Below the pieces are notes generated by a model. It had not been told where the DNA came from, did not search any database, and worked only from the letters and a program-made list of their open reading frames with translations. Below, piece by piece: positions 35,648 through 47,777 of a stretch of DNA of 64,000 nucleotides (positions are counted from its first letter, which is position 1; each line of letters opens with the position of its first letter). A program made the position numbers and the translations under genes. The DNA is from Ryuthela nishihirai (Eukaryota > Arthropoda > Arachnida > Araneae > Heptathelidae): the NCBI GenBank assembly GCA_038380435.1, contig JAWZYU010000020.1:43370307-43434306 (forward strand). The letters are read 5' to 3'.

Positions 35648-35812
35648 ATATACCGTTATCATGAAAGGATGTACCTGGTCTCCAGTGATGTTTAGATAGA
35701 TGGTAGATCAGTAGTTCCTGTAAAAAATTTCAGTAGTCAGTGTTCCTGTAAATCAGTAGTTCTTGTGTTGTAGTGATCAGTAGTTGCTGTAAAATTTTTC
35801 AGTATCCATTTG
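35648..35812 (-). repeat. Tc1 fragment plus small tandem repeat
   Basis: gttatcatgaaaggatgtac and ctggtctccagtgatgttta (35655-35694) recur inside the Tc1 element at about 36648-36688. They are followed by three or four imperfect copies of a unit around atcagtagttcctgtaaa up to about 35812. Confidence 0.65.
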
Positions 35813-36328
35813 TATCGCAAATTTACCCTAACACATTTACCTTGTCATTCACAATGAAATATTGTCACAAATTAAGCAAAAGGGAGTTGTTGATCATAAG
35901 GTCTGTTTTTATTACACTTGGCAATAAATCTGTCAACAACTGCTCTGTAAGTGTTTCGTTACCCTACTACCAGCACCCAGTTTCTCTGTAGTTATATGAC
36001 TTCTCATTATCGGCTTGAAATAAGCTAACAGAGCCACACTTCCAAACAAAAAGCAGGAATGGATCACAATCACTTTTTTTATTTTGAATTAAATCAGAGT
36101 TAATGATAATGGTATGGTGAATAGTGAAAATGTTTAAAAACGCATATTTTGTAATTCTTACAAAGTGGTTGAATTGCAGCATTATTTACCAAATGGTAAG
36201 GTGGGTCCTTCAATGAGCGAGTCATTTATCATATAAAAGTTCAAAATGTTCCAACAGTTCCAAAGTTTTTAAAAGCACTTACACCAGAGAGCCAAAACAT
36301 TATGACTACCTGCCTAATATGATATTGG

Positions 36329-36456
36329 TCCTCCATATGCTGCCAAACCAGCTCTTACCCAGCGAGGCATGGATGCTACAAGATTTCTAAAAGTGCCTTG
36401 TGGTATCTTGTACCAACATGTTACCAACAGATCCTTTAACTCTTGTAAGTTACATG
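36329..36456 (-). repeat. 128-bp direct repeat, copy 1 (original position)
   Basis: It matches 36867-36993 at all but about eight positions. This copy is in its natural place at the C-terminal end of the transposase. Confidence 0.92.
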
Positions 36457-36866
36457 GTTGAGCTGCTGCAGATCGGATATGCTGTTCCAACACAAACCAC
36501 AAATGATGGATTGAATTGATGTCTGGGGAATTTGGAAGCCAGGGTAATACCTGGAAGTCTTCATGTTTCGCACACCATTCTCAAATAATCCGGGCAGTGT
36601 GACATGCATTATCCTGCTGAAAGAAGGCACTACTAGAGGGGTATACTGTTGTCATGAAAGGATGTATCTGGTCTCCAGTGATGTTTAGGTAGGTGGTAGA
36701 CATCATAGTTTCCTGCATATGAATGACTGGAGCAGCAGAACATTGTCCAAAGCATTACACTTCCTCCACTGGCTTGTTTTCATTCCACAGTGCATCTTGG
36801 TGCCAACACTTCCTCAGGTAAACGATGCACAATTACCTGCCCATCCACATGGTGCAGTAAACGAGA

Positions 36867-36993
36867 TCCTCCATATGCTGCCAAACCAGCTCCTACCAGC
36901 GAGGCATGGATGCTACAAAATTTCTAAAGGTGTCTTGTGGTATCTTGTACCAACATGTTACCAGCAGATCCTTTAACTCTTGTAAGTTACATG
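36867..36993 (-). repeat. 128-bp direct repeat, copy 2 (inserted)
   Basis: A misplaced copy of the transposase C-terminal sequence in the middle of the gene. It interrupts the expected catalytic core. Confidence 0.92.
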
Positions 36994-37604
36994 AAAGGAT
37001 TTTCATGACCAGACACCTGCCAATCATTCAAGGTCCAGTTTTGATGCTCGCATGCCCATTGTAGACACTTTCAACGGTGAACTGAGGTTAGCATGGGCAC
37101 TCGGAGCAGCCTGCAGCTACATAGCCCCATTTTCAGCAGGGTTCAATATACTGTATTGTGTGACACATTACTCCCTTCACCAACATTCAAATTACAGGTG
37201 AGTCGTGCCACAGTATCCATTCTGTTGGCTCCTACCATACAGGATAGCCTTCGCTCACCTCTAGCATCGATGAGGCATGGTTGGACTACACCTTGCTAGT
37301 GGTTTTTCCCTCCTCGGATCACTTTTTGAAGATACTAACCATGGCTGACCGTGAGAACCCCACAAGCCTTGCCATCTCAGAAATGCTCTGACCCAGTCTT
37401 CTGGCCATTACAATTTGCCCTTTGTCAAACTCACTTAAGTCTGCTGCCTTTCCCACCTGAAGAACAAGAATAACACAGATAACAGTGCTCAGTATCAGGT
37501 GTTATTTATACTTTTCATGACCTTCATATGTGCTGTCGTTTACCTGCAGTTGCTTCAATTTGCATAAAGACACACTGGCCATAATGTTTTGGCTCTTCGG
37601 TGTA

Positions 37605-39089
37605 TACTTTTGCATAAATATGATAAGAATGACTTACTTTTTAATATAAAATTTTTTTATTCAGTTGTTTGTTTCTTCCAAATTTAATAGGAAAATCAAC
37701 AACAGCAACAACAATAACAACAACAACAAAAATAAAACACATTACAGTAATAACATGGAGAGTATTGTGAAGAAATTACTGTACAATGTTCCAGCTTCCT
37801 TAACTCTCTAAATTGAACAGCTGTTGAAATTAAGGGTTTTTATTTAAATGGATTTATTTGATATTGAAATTTTCTTCAGTAAAATTTTTGTATAAAAATC
37901 TTACTTAAGAAGTTATGGAACTCCAAATTTGACATAACATGAGATTGTCTATAGGTTGTCTATATTTTTGAACAATAAATGGAATAAACAAAATTATTTT
38001 GCATTTCTCTGAAAATTCACCAGATCCATGTAGAATATATTAGCATTGTAGCTAAATGATTACAGAAATAAAAACATTTGAAACTATTACTTTACAGTTA
38101 ATGGCACTAAAACTTGGAATTGGAAGATGGGAGTAGGATCGAAAATAGATACAAACTGAAGCTGATATTTAGGTTACTATTTTACGGTATTCAGTCATGA
38201 GTGCTTCATCCTGCACACATCCAGTAGTCTTCACATTGTGTGACATAATGTCCCAAAAGATCAACTTTGGAACCAGTAACCCCATTTAGTAAATTCAACC
38301 TACTTCATGAAACATGCTAGAGAAGTCATTAATGAATCACATTTGACTCCTGACAAACCGTCACCAGGATTTTAAAATTCACTCTCATAGTGCTGTGAAG
38401 AACAACACACCTTGTGATGCAGTGAACATATAAAGGATCATAATCAAATCTCTTTAATTCTCCTTTTCAGTAATGCTCATTCAGTATTTAAGGTTAAGAA
38501 TACTAGAATATTTAATAACAGTGCCATTCATTTTAATTATTTTGTTTACAACTGATGAAAGCAGAATCATTACACAAATGTAAAAAGACTTCTAGTAAAA
38601 TGATTCAATATTATGATTTTATTTGCCTTAGTTTTTGAGATACATTCTTGAATTGCTGGGCTGCTGGTAAATGTTTCAGCTTCTATAAATCTTAATACTA
38701 AGCTAATTAAAAATCATGATTAACAGGGATTTAATTGAAATCCTTAATATTTCTTCATTATATTTTTCCATAGAATCTTATTTTTAAAGTTACAAAAACT
38801 TTACAAAGCCTAGCTTTCCATTTGTGCAATGTTAAAAATTTATATATTTTTTTTGTGTAGATATTAATTTATGTTAATATGTTATAGTCATGTATATGTA
38901 TAAGGTAATGTAGTCATGGTTATTTTGTTCCACTATGGTCCAGATATTTAGTTAATTTATATTTTGAATTGATAAAAACTACAAGCCATTTAGATAAACA
39001 CGACTTTTAAGCTTTTATCCACAGTTCATATTTTTAGAGGATATATTAAGGGAAATTTGTAAATTCATAAATCACAACTTTTCTCTTTA
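37605..39089. other. CpG-poor sequence without recognised features
   Basis: AT-rich, with a (CAA)n-like stretch near 37690-37735. No repeats or coding sequence were recognised. Confidence 0.5.
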
Positions 39090-39090
39090 T

Positions 39091-39290
39091 GTCCCAGTGG
39101 TCAATTGGTTAGCATGCTTGGATATGGAGTAAATAGGTCTGGGTTGTTTTTTTTTAATTGGATAAGGGCATAGTTTTTTTAAGTATATTGTTTTGTTGAT
39201 ATACTTTTTCTTTTGCTTTTCTATGGCATATTATACAGACAGGCTCATGTTAGACTACCATGGGAATGGGCTGCTTGAGAAGTAATTATT
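39091..39290 (+). repeat. SINE B, old copy
   Basis: The head cccagtggtcaattggttag and the 3' end gggctgcttgagaagtaatt are clear, and the middle is diverged. It is the rightmost SINE B in the window. Confidence 0.7.
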
Positions 39291-39753
39291 TAATTTTTTT
39301 ATCTTTTATTACTAACACTCTAGGTGTATATATATAATTTATTGTTTATGATCATGATGCGGCAATGTTATTGCCTGACTGTTGCATCTTAAATGCTGAC
39401 AGCTGAATGTACAGTTGTAGATTATTACTGATTGCTCATAATAATGATTATGATAATTTTATATTTTTTCCACCATTCAATTGTATCACATCTGCAAAGC
39501 TAAGCTTTGAATATGACATTTGTATATATAATGTATATGGAAGAATATTATTAAATGTGAATGGCAGTTTATCATCCAAAATAAAGTTGTAAGGCTTTTT
39601 CTTATTTTTGTTTGTTTAGTATATATTTAGTTTATATAATGAACACATTGTATTATCACTCTGTAGAAACAATATAATACAGTATAAAAGGAAATGTTTT
39701 GAGGATCGCAGTAACTTGGAGATTTTACCTTCTTTCTTGGGTACTGTGGTGAT

Positions 39754-42700
39754 ATCATCATCATCATCCTCAAGCAGCCATGGGCTACGGAGGTCCAACC
39801 AGACCGTGCAATTTAGTTCTCCAAGCAAGTCTATCCTGAGCTACATCTACTGCATCTGGCCACTGCACACCAATTCTAACAAGGTCCTGTTTGACATTGT
39901 CTGCCCACCGCATCCTAGGTCTCCCCTTCTTTCTGAGGCCTTTAGGCACACTGTTCATAACCCTATTCGCCAATCTATAATTATTCATACGGGCAACATG
40001 GCCAAACCAACGGAGTCTCTCTCTGCACAATATGCTGCTTAAAGGAGGTTGCAAACTCCTTTTCCTAATCTCATCATTAGTTACAAAGTTGAACCACCTA
40101 ATGCCCAAGATACTGCGTAAGCATCTGGAATCAAAAGCATCTAGTTTCCTGTTATCTTGTTTACAAAGTGTCCAAGTTTCACTACCATAACTAACCCTAG
40201 AAAGAACCAAACTATTATACAGTCTAATTTTAGTCTTTAGGTGTATACGCCTATTTCTCCACACTCTCCATAGATTCTTAAAAGTCCCAGCAGCAATCCC
40301 TATTCGTCTGTTAATCTCATGCCGCACATCACCATTATCTGTTACATAGCTCCCAAGATAATTAAACTGTGACACCTGCTCAAGACTGCAACCATTCAGA
40401 TTAACTGAATCACAGCCTGCCTGACCAATTTTCATCACTTTAGTTTTCTCTCTGTTTATAACCAAACCTACTATACTACCAGTCTCATCAACGGCTCGAA
40501 TGAAAGAGTTCATCTCATCAACATCATTTGCCAGAAGGGCTAAATCATCAGCATAATCTAAATCAGAAATTTTCCTATCTCCAGCCCATTTAAGGCCAAA
40601 ATCTTTCCCTTGAACTGAATTTCGCATAACATAATCAATAACCAAGCTAAAGAGAAAAGGAGACAAAATGCACCCTTGTCGAACACCAGAAGTAATGCTA
40701 AACCAATTGCTACAAGCCTTACCAACTCTCACACACGACTCAGTGTTATTATAGAGAGCTTTCATAATGTTAACTAACTTGTCTGGTATACCATATGATC
40801 TCACAATCAACCACAAATTATGACGATCAACAGAGTCGAAAGCCTTTTTGAAATCAACAAAGCTAGCAACCAAAGGTTTCTGAAACTCTAAACATTTCTC
40901 AAGAATCTGCCTAAGTGTAAATATCTGATCTACACATCCCCTACCACTTCTGAATCCACATTGCTCATCACGCAATTGCCTGTCAACCAGATTCTTAATT
41001 CTATTAAGCACAATCATGGAAAGAACTTTACCTGGAACAGAGAGTAGGCTGATACCCCTATAGTTATCACAAGAACTGCGATCACCTTTTTTGAAAATAG
41101 GGATAACAATAGCTCTGGTAAAATCCTTAGGAACCATGCCTTTATCATAAAAGAGATTCAGAATTTCAGTCATCCAAGTGGTAACCGAAACATTCCCAGC
41201 TCTAAGCATTTCCGTAGTAATTTCATCTACCCCTGGGGATTTATGAAGTTTAAGTTTAGAAACAGCCAAACTACTTCAGATTGTGTTATAGGGCCAACAT
41301 TAAAGCCACCAATGCATCTATCATCATTGCAAACAATGGGAGTAGAACTAACTACATTGTTTAGAACATCACTGAAATGCTCAGCCCACCTAGCCATGAC
41401 AGAATCCTCCCCTTCTATAACCTTACCTTGTTTATCCTTCAATCCTTGTATGCCTGTCCGTTTTCTACCACACAAAACATTAACTATCTGGTACAGCTCT
41501 CTGCTGTTGTGCTGTCTAACTGCTTCCTCGGCTTTGTCAGCCAAACCATCAAGCCAAAAATTTTTATCAGCAGCTAACTGATCCTTTACAAGTTTATTAA
41601 GGTCTCTGTAATGCTTTCTATTAGGACTAGTAGGGTATTGATTAAGGGCATTCCTGCAGTTCTTTCTTTCCGAAATAAGCTCAAGTGCCTTATCACTCAG
41701 ATAATTTTGCCTCTTCTGCTCCTTTTTTCCTAAAAGAGTACTGTTAGTGTCCAAAAAAGCCTGTTTAAAATGATCCCATTCTTCCTCAACTTCAGTAGTA
41801 AGCAAACCATGACTGTCATAATGACTAAGTAACCTATCATGGTAAGCTTTGGCTATAACAGGATCTTTCAGAGCTACAGTATTAAAAGTAAATTTTTTAA
41901 CCCTAGCACAACACTTTTTAAGTTTAAGTTGCAACACACTTTTAACAAGGTAATGGTCAGATCCAATTTCAGCTCCCCTATATGCCCTGGTATTCCTAAC
42001 AGAACTAGTCCATTTGCTGTTAATTAATATGTAATCAATCATATTCTTATGCAGCCCATCAGGTGAAACCCATGTGTACTTATGTATGTCGCGGTGTTTG
42101 TAATAAGTGTTAGTTATTCTGAATCCATTGAGTTTACTTACCTGTAGGAGACGTTGCCCATTGCTATTGCAGCTACCAATACCAAAAGGGCCTATTACTC
42201 CTCCCCAAAGGTCAGAGTCAGTACCAACTTTGGCATTGAAGTCACCAAGAACAAGGGTAATATCTCCTTTCTTGACAGAATTCAAAATATCCTGAAGTTG
42301 TTCATAAAACCTATCCTTCTCATCCTCATCGGCATCCTCAGTGGGGGCATAACAGCAGATAACATTCAAGTCTTTAACGCTTGTCTGAAATTTTGCTGTA
42401 AGAAACCTTTCATTAATGCACTCATATCCTAGAAGAGCATCACTAGCGTGTCTGCTGAGAAGCAGACCCACGCCTTGGTGATGCTTTTTGTCGTCCCTCC
42501 CTGAAAAGAGAAATTTAAGATTATTTTTAAGAATCTGACCTTTATCTGTCCATCTGGTCTCTTGCAAGCCGAGAATATCTAAATTATAACGGTGGAATTC
42601 TTGTGTGAGGACATCAAGAGAAAAAGCTCTGTGCAGAGTCCTCACATTCCAACTACCTATGGAGAGAAAATGGTTAGTGGGATGTTTAAAGAAACTATGT

Positions 42701-43305
42701 TTATTGAGAGAGGGAATGCCGACAATATCAAACAGCCCCCTAATCGCAGACATGGGGCAAAGACCCGTTCCCCCACTACTAAAGGCTGAAGCCATCTACA
42801 CTGGAAGACTTCCTCCAATGTAGAATTTGACGATGCCAATAGAAGCAAAGAGTTCAGGTGCCTGCGATGACTTCTGCTCAGGATTATCCACCAGCTGATA
42901 AACATATCCTGTGGATCTATTCACTTGGGGCTGTCAACCCACAAACAAAAAGAAAACACAGCGGAAGATTTTCCCTCCACAGAAGCCCACCAGTGCAGCA
43001 AAATCAGGATCCATAATCAAGCTCAGAGCCATATATCTGTCCAGTCCAGTAGGTTTATATGGTCAGCACCAGGACCCTGTGAAGTTGACCACTCCTCAGC
43101 AGGGATGAAAAAAAAGGAAAAAAGTGGCCATAGTTGTCCAGATCAGTAGGCCACACTAATCTGGCAGCCCTCCCCTTCCGTTCACTTCCACAAGAGAGTA
43201 TCTCTTTTGAAAGTTACTAACGGTCCGCACCACGAGAAGGCGGGGTTGGACATTAGGTGCTAGGCCTGGCCGGTTCTATGCATCATCACAGGGGATTGGT
43301 GCATA
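39754..43305 (-). mobile_element. RTE-type LINE, near full length
   Basis: From the (ATG)n tail (39754-39768) to the 5' region near 43305 it is about 3.5 kb. It has an endonuclease, a reverse transcriptase and a C-terminal domain in one intended reading frame, a 3' UTR of only 17 nt before the microsatellite tail, and about 500 bp upstream of the frame. A very short 3' region and a microsatellite tail are typical of RTE LINEs. A target duplication was not found, so the 5' end is approximate. Confidence 0.85.
39785..42795 (-). pseudogene. RTE LINE endonuclease/reverse transcriptase, single frameshift
   Basis: Part 1 (42795 to 41227, 522 codons) holds the AP-type endonuclease: SIGSWNVRTL, LGLQETRW, YAPTEDADEDEKDRFY, LGDFNAKVG, NMIDYILI and GSDHYLVK. 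Part 2 (about 41269 to 39785) holds the reverse transcriptase: IFKKGDRSSCDNYRGISL, FVDFKKAFDSVDR, SGVRQGCILSPFLFSLVID and LDYADDLALLA with both catalytic Asp, then RLRWFGHVARM and an end at GLVGPP. Between them, near 41270, one T is missing relative to the second copy (55190-55205), which shifts the frame. All visible catalytic residues are intact. The whole is about 1,000 codons, normal for RTE. It is either very recently inactivated or, less likely, uses frameshifting or carries an assembly error. Confidence 0.88.
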
Positions 43306-43820
43306 CCAGTACAAAATGTTCTGTTTATTGAGTAATTTTGTTCAGCAGAGTTAAGTTAATAGAAAATATATATCAAATGCTCATTTAATAATCTATACAA
43401 GATTCCATTTACCTTAATATAAGATTACTGTCTTTCACAAAAAGAAATTTTTGAAAAAATATCAGAGTTATTAAATAAATGCATCTTAGGGTGTTTCCAA
43501 AAGCTGATTTTCACAACCTATAAGTTTATAACACACTTCATAGGTAATTGGGAAATATTGTATGATAAAACAGGCCCTAAAATAAAAATAGGAAACAAGA
43601 ACTTTTAATGTTTTGAATTCTCACCAGAAAATATGTCAAAATTATAGTTATTTATGTATTTGTGTGTTTTTTCATTTGAGCATAAAAGATATTCATCAAA
43701 ATTTTAATGAAAACATTTTGAAATAAAAAACGTTCTATATTTGAGTATATATGGTACATATACCAATGAGAAAGGTGCAAAACGAGAAGTTTTTTAATAG
43801 TGACATTTTCAACAACAATA
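43306..43820. other. sequence right of the LINE, no recognised features
   Basis: AT-rich and CpG-poor, with nothing supported. Confidence 0.5.
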
Positions 43821-44202
43821 TGGGCAGTTGTGGCTCAGTCTGTAGCGTGCCAGGCTTGTAATTCTGCAGTTCCCAGATTCGAGTACCAGCTGGGTCAGTG
43901 TTGAGATTTATCACCGCAAAATTCCTTGCCCTGCCCATGGTCAGTAGGGGACACCAAAGGGCTTGGAAAGGCCACCATCTATTGAATGGGACGTTAAGCG
44001 GGGCCTCGTGTGTGGAAGAGCCATAATCTGTGCACAGTAAAGAACATACGGATGACTTTGACAGGAGGCTACCATCTCTCTCCCAACAGTTACTTGTTCA
44101 GTGAGTTCCCTCCCCAAACCTTCTCTGAGCCTTCGGGTTCCTTGTGACCTGGCCATTTACCCCATGGTGTGCAAAAAAGTGCCGCTCAGAGGTAAAACAA
44201 CC
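43821..44202 (+). repeat. SINE A, full length
   Basis: The family sequence is complete with a few small deletions. The duplication is caacaacaata (43810-43820) versus caacagcaata (44203-44213). Confidence 0.9.
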
Positions 44203-44213
44203 CAACAGCAATA

Positions 44214-45754
44214 CCAACAAGTAAAATATTGGAAAGAATGGTGTTTAGATATAATTCACATAATATGTTTCAGACTCTCCGGACTGCTTATCAAAGAAAA
44301 AAAAAATCAATGTTTAAATGTTGCTACTGCATAATTATTTTTTTCTTTGGACACATGTTGACACTTAAATATTTATACATAAAAATTGTTATGCATTTCT
44401 GCATTGGTACTTGAATGTGATTTTATCTAATTCCATTAAACATGCCTTGAAAACTGCTTTCATTGCCTGTTTCTACATGCTGTTGTAAGCCTAGTACAAA
44501 CCATAATGTGAAACTGCGAATATTTTTAAAAGTGTGGTCTAAAAGTCCCTGTTCAAAATGCTTCTAATACTTTGATGTAGGTCTATAGAAACTGCAGATT
44601 ATTGGTCAGTGAAATATTTTTTGTTGTATCATTATTGAACTAATTTGATAATAATTACAATGATTCACAGACTTGTAAATACTAAGATGTTGCTAATTAT
44701 GGAAAATGAATAATAACATTGAATATTAAGAAGCTATAAATTGGGTCTAACAATAACCAAATGAAGCTCGTACATTTTTCAGGCTTCATTTGTACAGACT
44801 ATTGTACAGCTCAATACACTATATTTTAAAACTAATTGTTCATATACACGTTAGGCAGCTATAAAGCCTAATTTGAAACACTTTTTTTTTTAAAGGAAAC
44901 CTACAAAAGATGGAATTAACATGTAAACTTTTAGCTTCTGTTGATTTCTTATACACCATACAAATATGCATTTCTTATATAAAAGATTTGCACATCGGCT
45001 TAGTAGGCAGGTTCATTAGCCACTATACTAGTAAAAACTGAAACCATTTCACTTTAAAATTTTTTAATATACACTGAGTCTTGATTTATGGAAGAGTTAC
45101 ATTCCTAAAATGCTGGCTGTAAAACGAATTTCCGTGTAATGGACCATATTACCACCATTGAATCTTATGTAATGATAGATGTGTTCTTAAAGATAGGTTT
45201 AGATCTTAAAAAAAAAATATGTACAAAATAATTTTTGATCTAACAAATTTAAATAAAAAGAAAAGCAACAGTATTTTAACGCTTTCAATGTTCACTCGTT
45301 TTTTCAAATCGTGAGATCAGTCGAGTGATTTCTGTATGAAAAACAGCACGATTCTCTGCCTCATTTCAGTAAGTGCTTGTGTGAAAAAAAAAGGGCATTT
45401 TGTCTGTTAAACTGGAAGTTCCTGGAGTCTCCAAATTGAATAATGAATCCTTTAAATAGAAACTTCCGTCATTAGCAAAGTGTTAAGCACAGATAAGGCA
45501 TATAAATTCAACACATTCCCATAGTATTTATATATGCGTAACTGTATATAGAAAATGTTCAAATCCTCCTCTGCATGGTGTAGTGTACATTTGCTCTATT
45601 ACATCAAAAGCACATTACCTCTAATACACACCGAAGCAATGATGTAACAACCCAGGAATCTGTGATTTCACTTTATAACCACAGGTGAAGAAGGGGCAGT
45701 AGCGATCATTAAATAATCCGAAAAATAAAAATTTGGGGATCTTAGGTTTTATTT
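44214..45754. other. unique sequence spanning the rise in CpG
   Basis: No exon or named repeat is supported. By hand count, CpG rises from 5 in 44221-45000 to 12 in 45001-45750. Confidence 0.5.
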
Positions 45755-46905
45755 TACCTTACTAATTTGCCAGTACACACAGTTGGACACAAAAGCCTTC
45801 CCCATCCTGTAAAGGAAAAAAACTGCAAGAAGGGGAAACGGCGAGCCATGGTGGAAGTGACGGTTGTTAACTGGGCAATGTTATCAAGACATGCCTCGCA
45901 GGTAGCTTGGACATACAAACTGTACGATAAGAAATTTTCATATTTTATTCCAGTGCTGTACTGTAAATACAGTTCTGTTATATAGAAACCACGATCATCA
46001 CTAGGATGCAAAACACATTCCAATTGGATCAGCCAATTAAGATGCAAAGTGCATCCCAAGTGGGCGGGGGTGGCTCAGTCAGTAGCGCGCCAGGCTCGTA
46101 ATCTGTAGTTCCCAGGTTCGAGTCCCAGCTGGGTCAGCGTTGAGATTTATCTCCGCAAAAATTCCCCGCCCTGCCCACGGTCAGTAGGGGACACCGATGG
46201 GCTTGGAAAGGCCGCCGTCCGTCGGATAGGACGTTAAGCCGTGGCCCCGTGTGTGGGAGAGACATACCCTGTGCACGTTAAAGAACACGCTGGATGGCCT
46301 TGACGGGAGGCTACCATCTGTCTCCCAACAGCTGTTCCAGTGGGTCCCCTCCCCCAACCTTCTCTGAGCCTTTGGGGTCCATGTGACCTGGCCATTTAGC
46401 CCATGGTGTGCAAAAAAGTGCCGCTCAGAGGTTAAACAACCCAACCCAAAAGCATCCCAAGTGGGATGACCTGGCAGAATTTGCAATTTGAGAAAATACT
46501 GTAAGGACAACTGCTGACAGCGAAGAAATAATGGTTCATTGGCCTTAACATAAACTCTGGGCCGCTGGGGTGTAGAAAGCCCCTGTGCAGATACTCCCTG
46601 ATGATGGAAAGGGTCCAATACCCTCAGCACCAAATCCCAGGCAGAATCGTATGTCTGGAATACATAGTCTATTTTGATTAGACAAGTGCATGGTACAGAC
46701 AGAGCAAAAAAACATTGGCCCCCAGGAGAGAGAACCTTGATGATGTTCAATGATTGCATGCACTTCGAATTATTAGTAATTTGAACCAAAGTAAATTTCT
46801 ATTTGAAGGTGCGATTGAGAAACTTGTTCTCTGCCGCAACAAGAATGACGTAATCCCCAAGCTGAAGCTCCAGATGAAGATTATGGTTGTAGGAAGAGTG
46901 TATTC
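45755..46905 (-). pseudogene. Jockey-type retrotransposon relic, split by a SINE A
   Basis: The minus strand reads LHLELQLGDYVILV (46905 side), SLNIIKVLS, YDSAWDLVLRVLDPFHHQGV and YVKANEPLFLRCQQLSLQYF then LKLQILPGHPTWDA. After the SINE it resumes with a degenerate LPPWLAVSPSC. This is the region after the reverse transcriptase in Jockey-like elements of arthropods (L-ILDPIHHQG-R--LGAF, YVEANEP-L-LRR--LSLQYF-KL, PPWL). Much of the GAFRTSPV linker has frame damage. Only about 250 codons remain, so it is an old fragment. Confidence 0.72.
46062..46451 (+). repeat. SINE A, full length, inside the Jockey relic
   Basis: A near-consensus copy with most CpGs kept. The duplication gcatcccaagtggg is at 46051-46064 and 46452-46465, within the PTWDA codons of the relic. 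Confidence 0.95.
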
Positions 46906-47385
46906 AAGTGATTTTCTGTGAGAAGAGCGTTAAGGGATAAGGATGGAAATTCTCTGGGATCAACCGAAACCGGTGTGGACCGGGTTAAATTTCCGTACAC
47001 TTAACATTAGTACCGTGTGAACGGGGTTAAATTTCTGGAAATTCCCATAGATTTAACATTATATGTTATTGAAAAAATTGTTGCCATGAATGTTTTTAAA
47101 AGAAGGAATAGTTCAATTAATTTCTTTCAGCTTTCGCGTAACGAAATCATTTCAGAAATGAGTATATAAATATTTCAAGACTGAAACGGAAAGAGGAGCG
47201 TGGAACGGGACATTAACTTTCAGGTGAAACCAAGGATTCGAAAACCCGAGCAACTCTGAGTAAATCTGCTAGCAATTTATATTCATTAAAAACAATTTTT
47301 CTTTATTTCATTATTTTAATCGTAACTGCGCGAAAATGGGCTTGGGGTTGCGCAGGAGGAGCAACAGTGATAGCTCTTTATCGGA
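46906..47385. other. unique sequence with a short imperfect direct repeat
   Basis: accgggttaaatttcc (near 46979) recurs as acggggttaaatttct (near 47021). Nothing else was recognised. Confidence 0.4.
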
Positions 47386-47765
47386 TTTGGGTTGTTTTAC
47401 CTCTGAGCGGCACTTTTTTGCACACCATGGGCTAAATGGCCAGGTCACATGGACCCCGAAGGCTTAGAGATGGTTGGGGGAGGGACTCACTGGAACAGTT
47501 AATGGGAGACAGATAACTTCCTGTCAAGGCCATCCAGTGTCTTCCTTAACGTGCACAGGGTATGGCTCTGCCGCACACGAGACCACGGTTTAACGCCCCA
47601 TCCGATGGACGGCGGCCTTTCCAAGCCCATCGGTGTCCCCTATTGACCGTGGACAGGGCGGGGAATTTTGCGGAGATAAATCTCAACGCTGACCCAGCTG
47701 GGACTCGAACCTGGGAACTACCGATTACGAGCCTGGTGCGCTACCGACTGAGCCACCCCCGCCCC
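47386..47765 (-). repeat. SINE A, full length
   Basis: The duplication ctctttatcgga is at 47374-47385 and 47766-47777. The A box reads accgactgagccaccc on this strand. Confidence 0.94.
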
Positions 47766-47777
47766 CTCTTTATCGGA

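Larger units (their letters stand above)
36310..37460 (-). pseudogene. Tc1-like transposase with internal duplication
   Basis: Minus strand: the helix-turn-helix region [20 protein letters not shown] (near 37370-37450), later FQQDNACHTARI (second Asp kept), LPNSPDI, then IHHLWFVLEQHIR where the family has IEHLW, so the third acidic residue is lost. The C-terminus NLQELKDLLVTCWYKIPQG ... LVASMPRWVRAGLAAYGG is well preserved. The middle is disrupted by a second copy of 128 bp of the C-terminal coding sequence (36867-36993). Confidence 0.85.
36282..37602 (-). mobile_element. Tc1-like transposon, 1.32 kb, TA-flanked
   Basis: The left end is caccagagagccaaaacatt, and the reverse complement of the right end is caccgaagagccaaaacatt. 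TA is on both sides (36280-36281, 37603-37604). It differs in sequence from the element at 26412. Confidence 0.9.

Noticed and set aside
45755..46059. 101-codon open frame as a separate host gene
   Set aside because: It lies beside and in register with the Jockey relic interrupted by the SINE at 46062. It has no host-gene similarity that I recognise.
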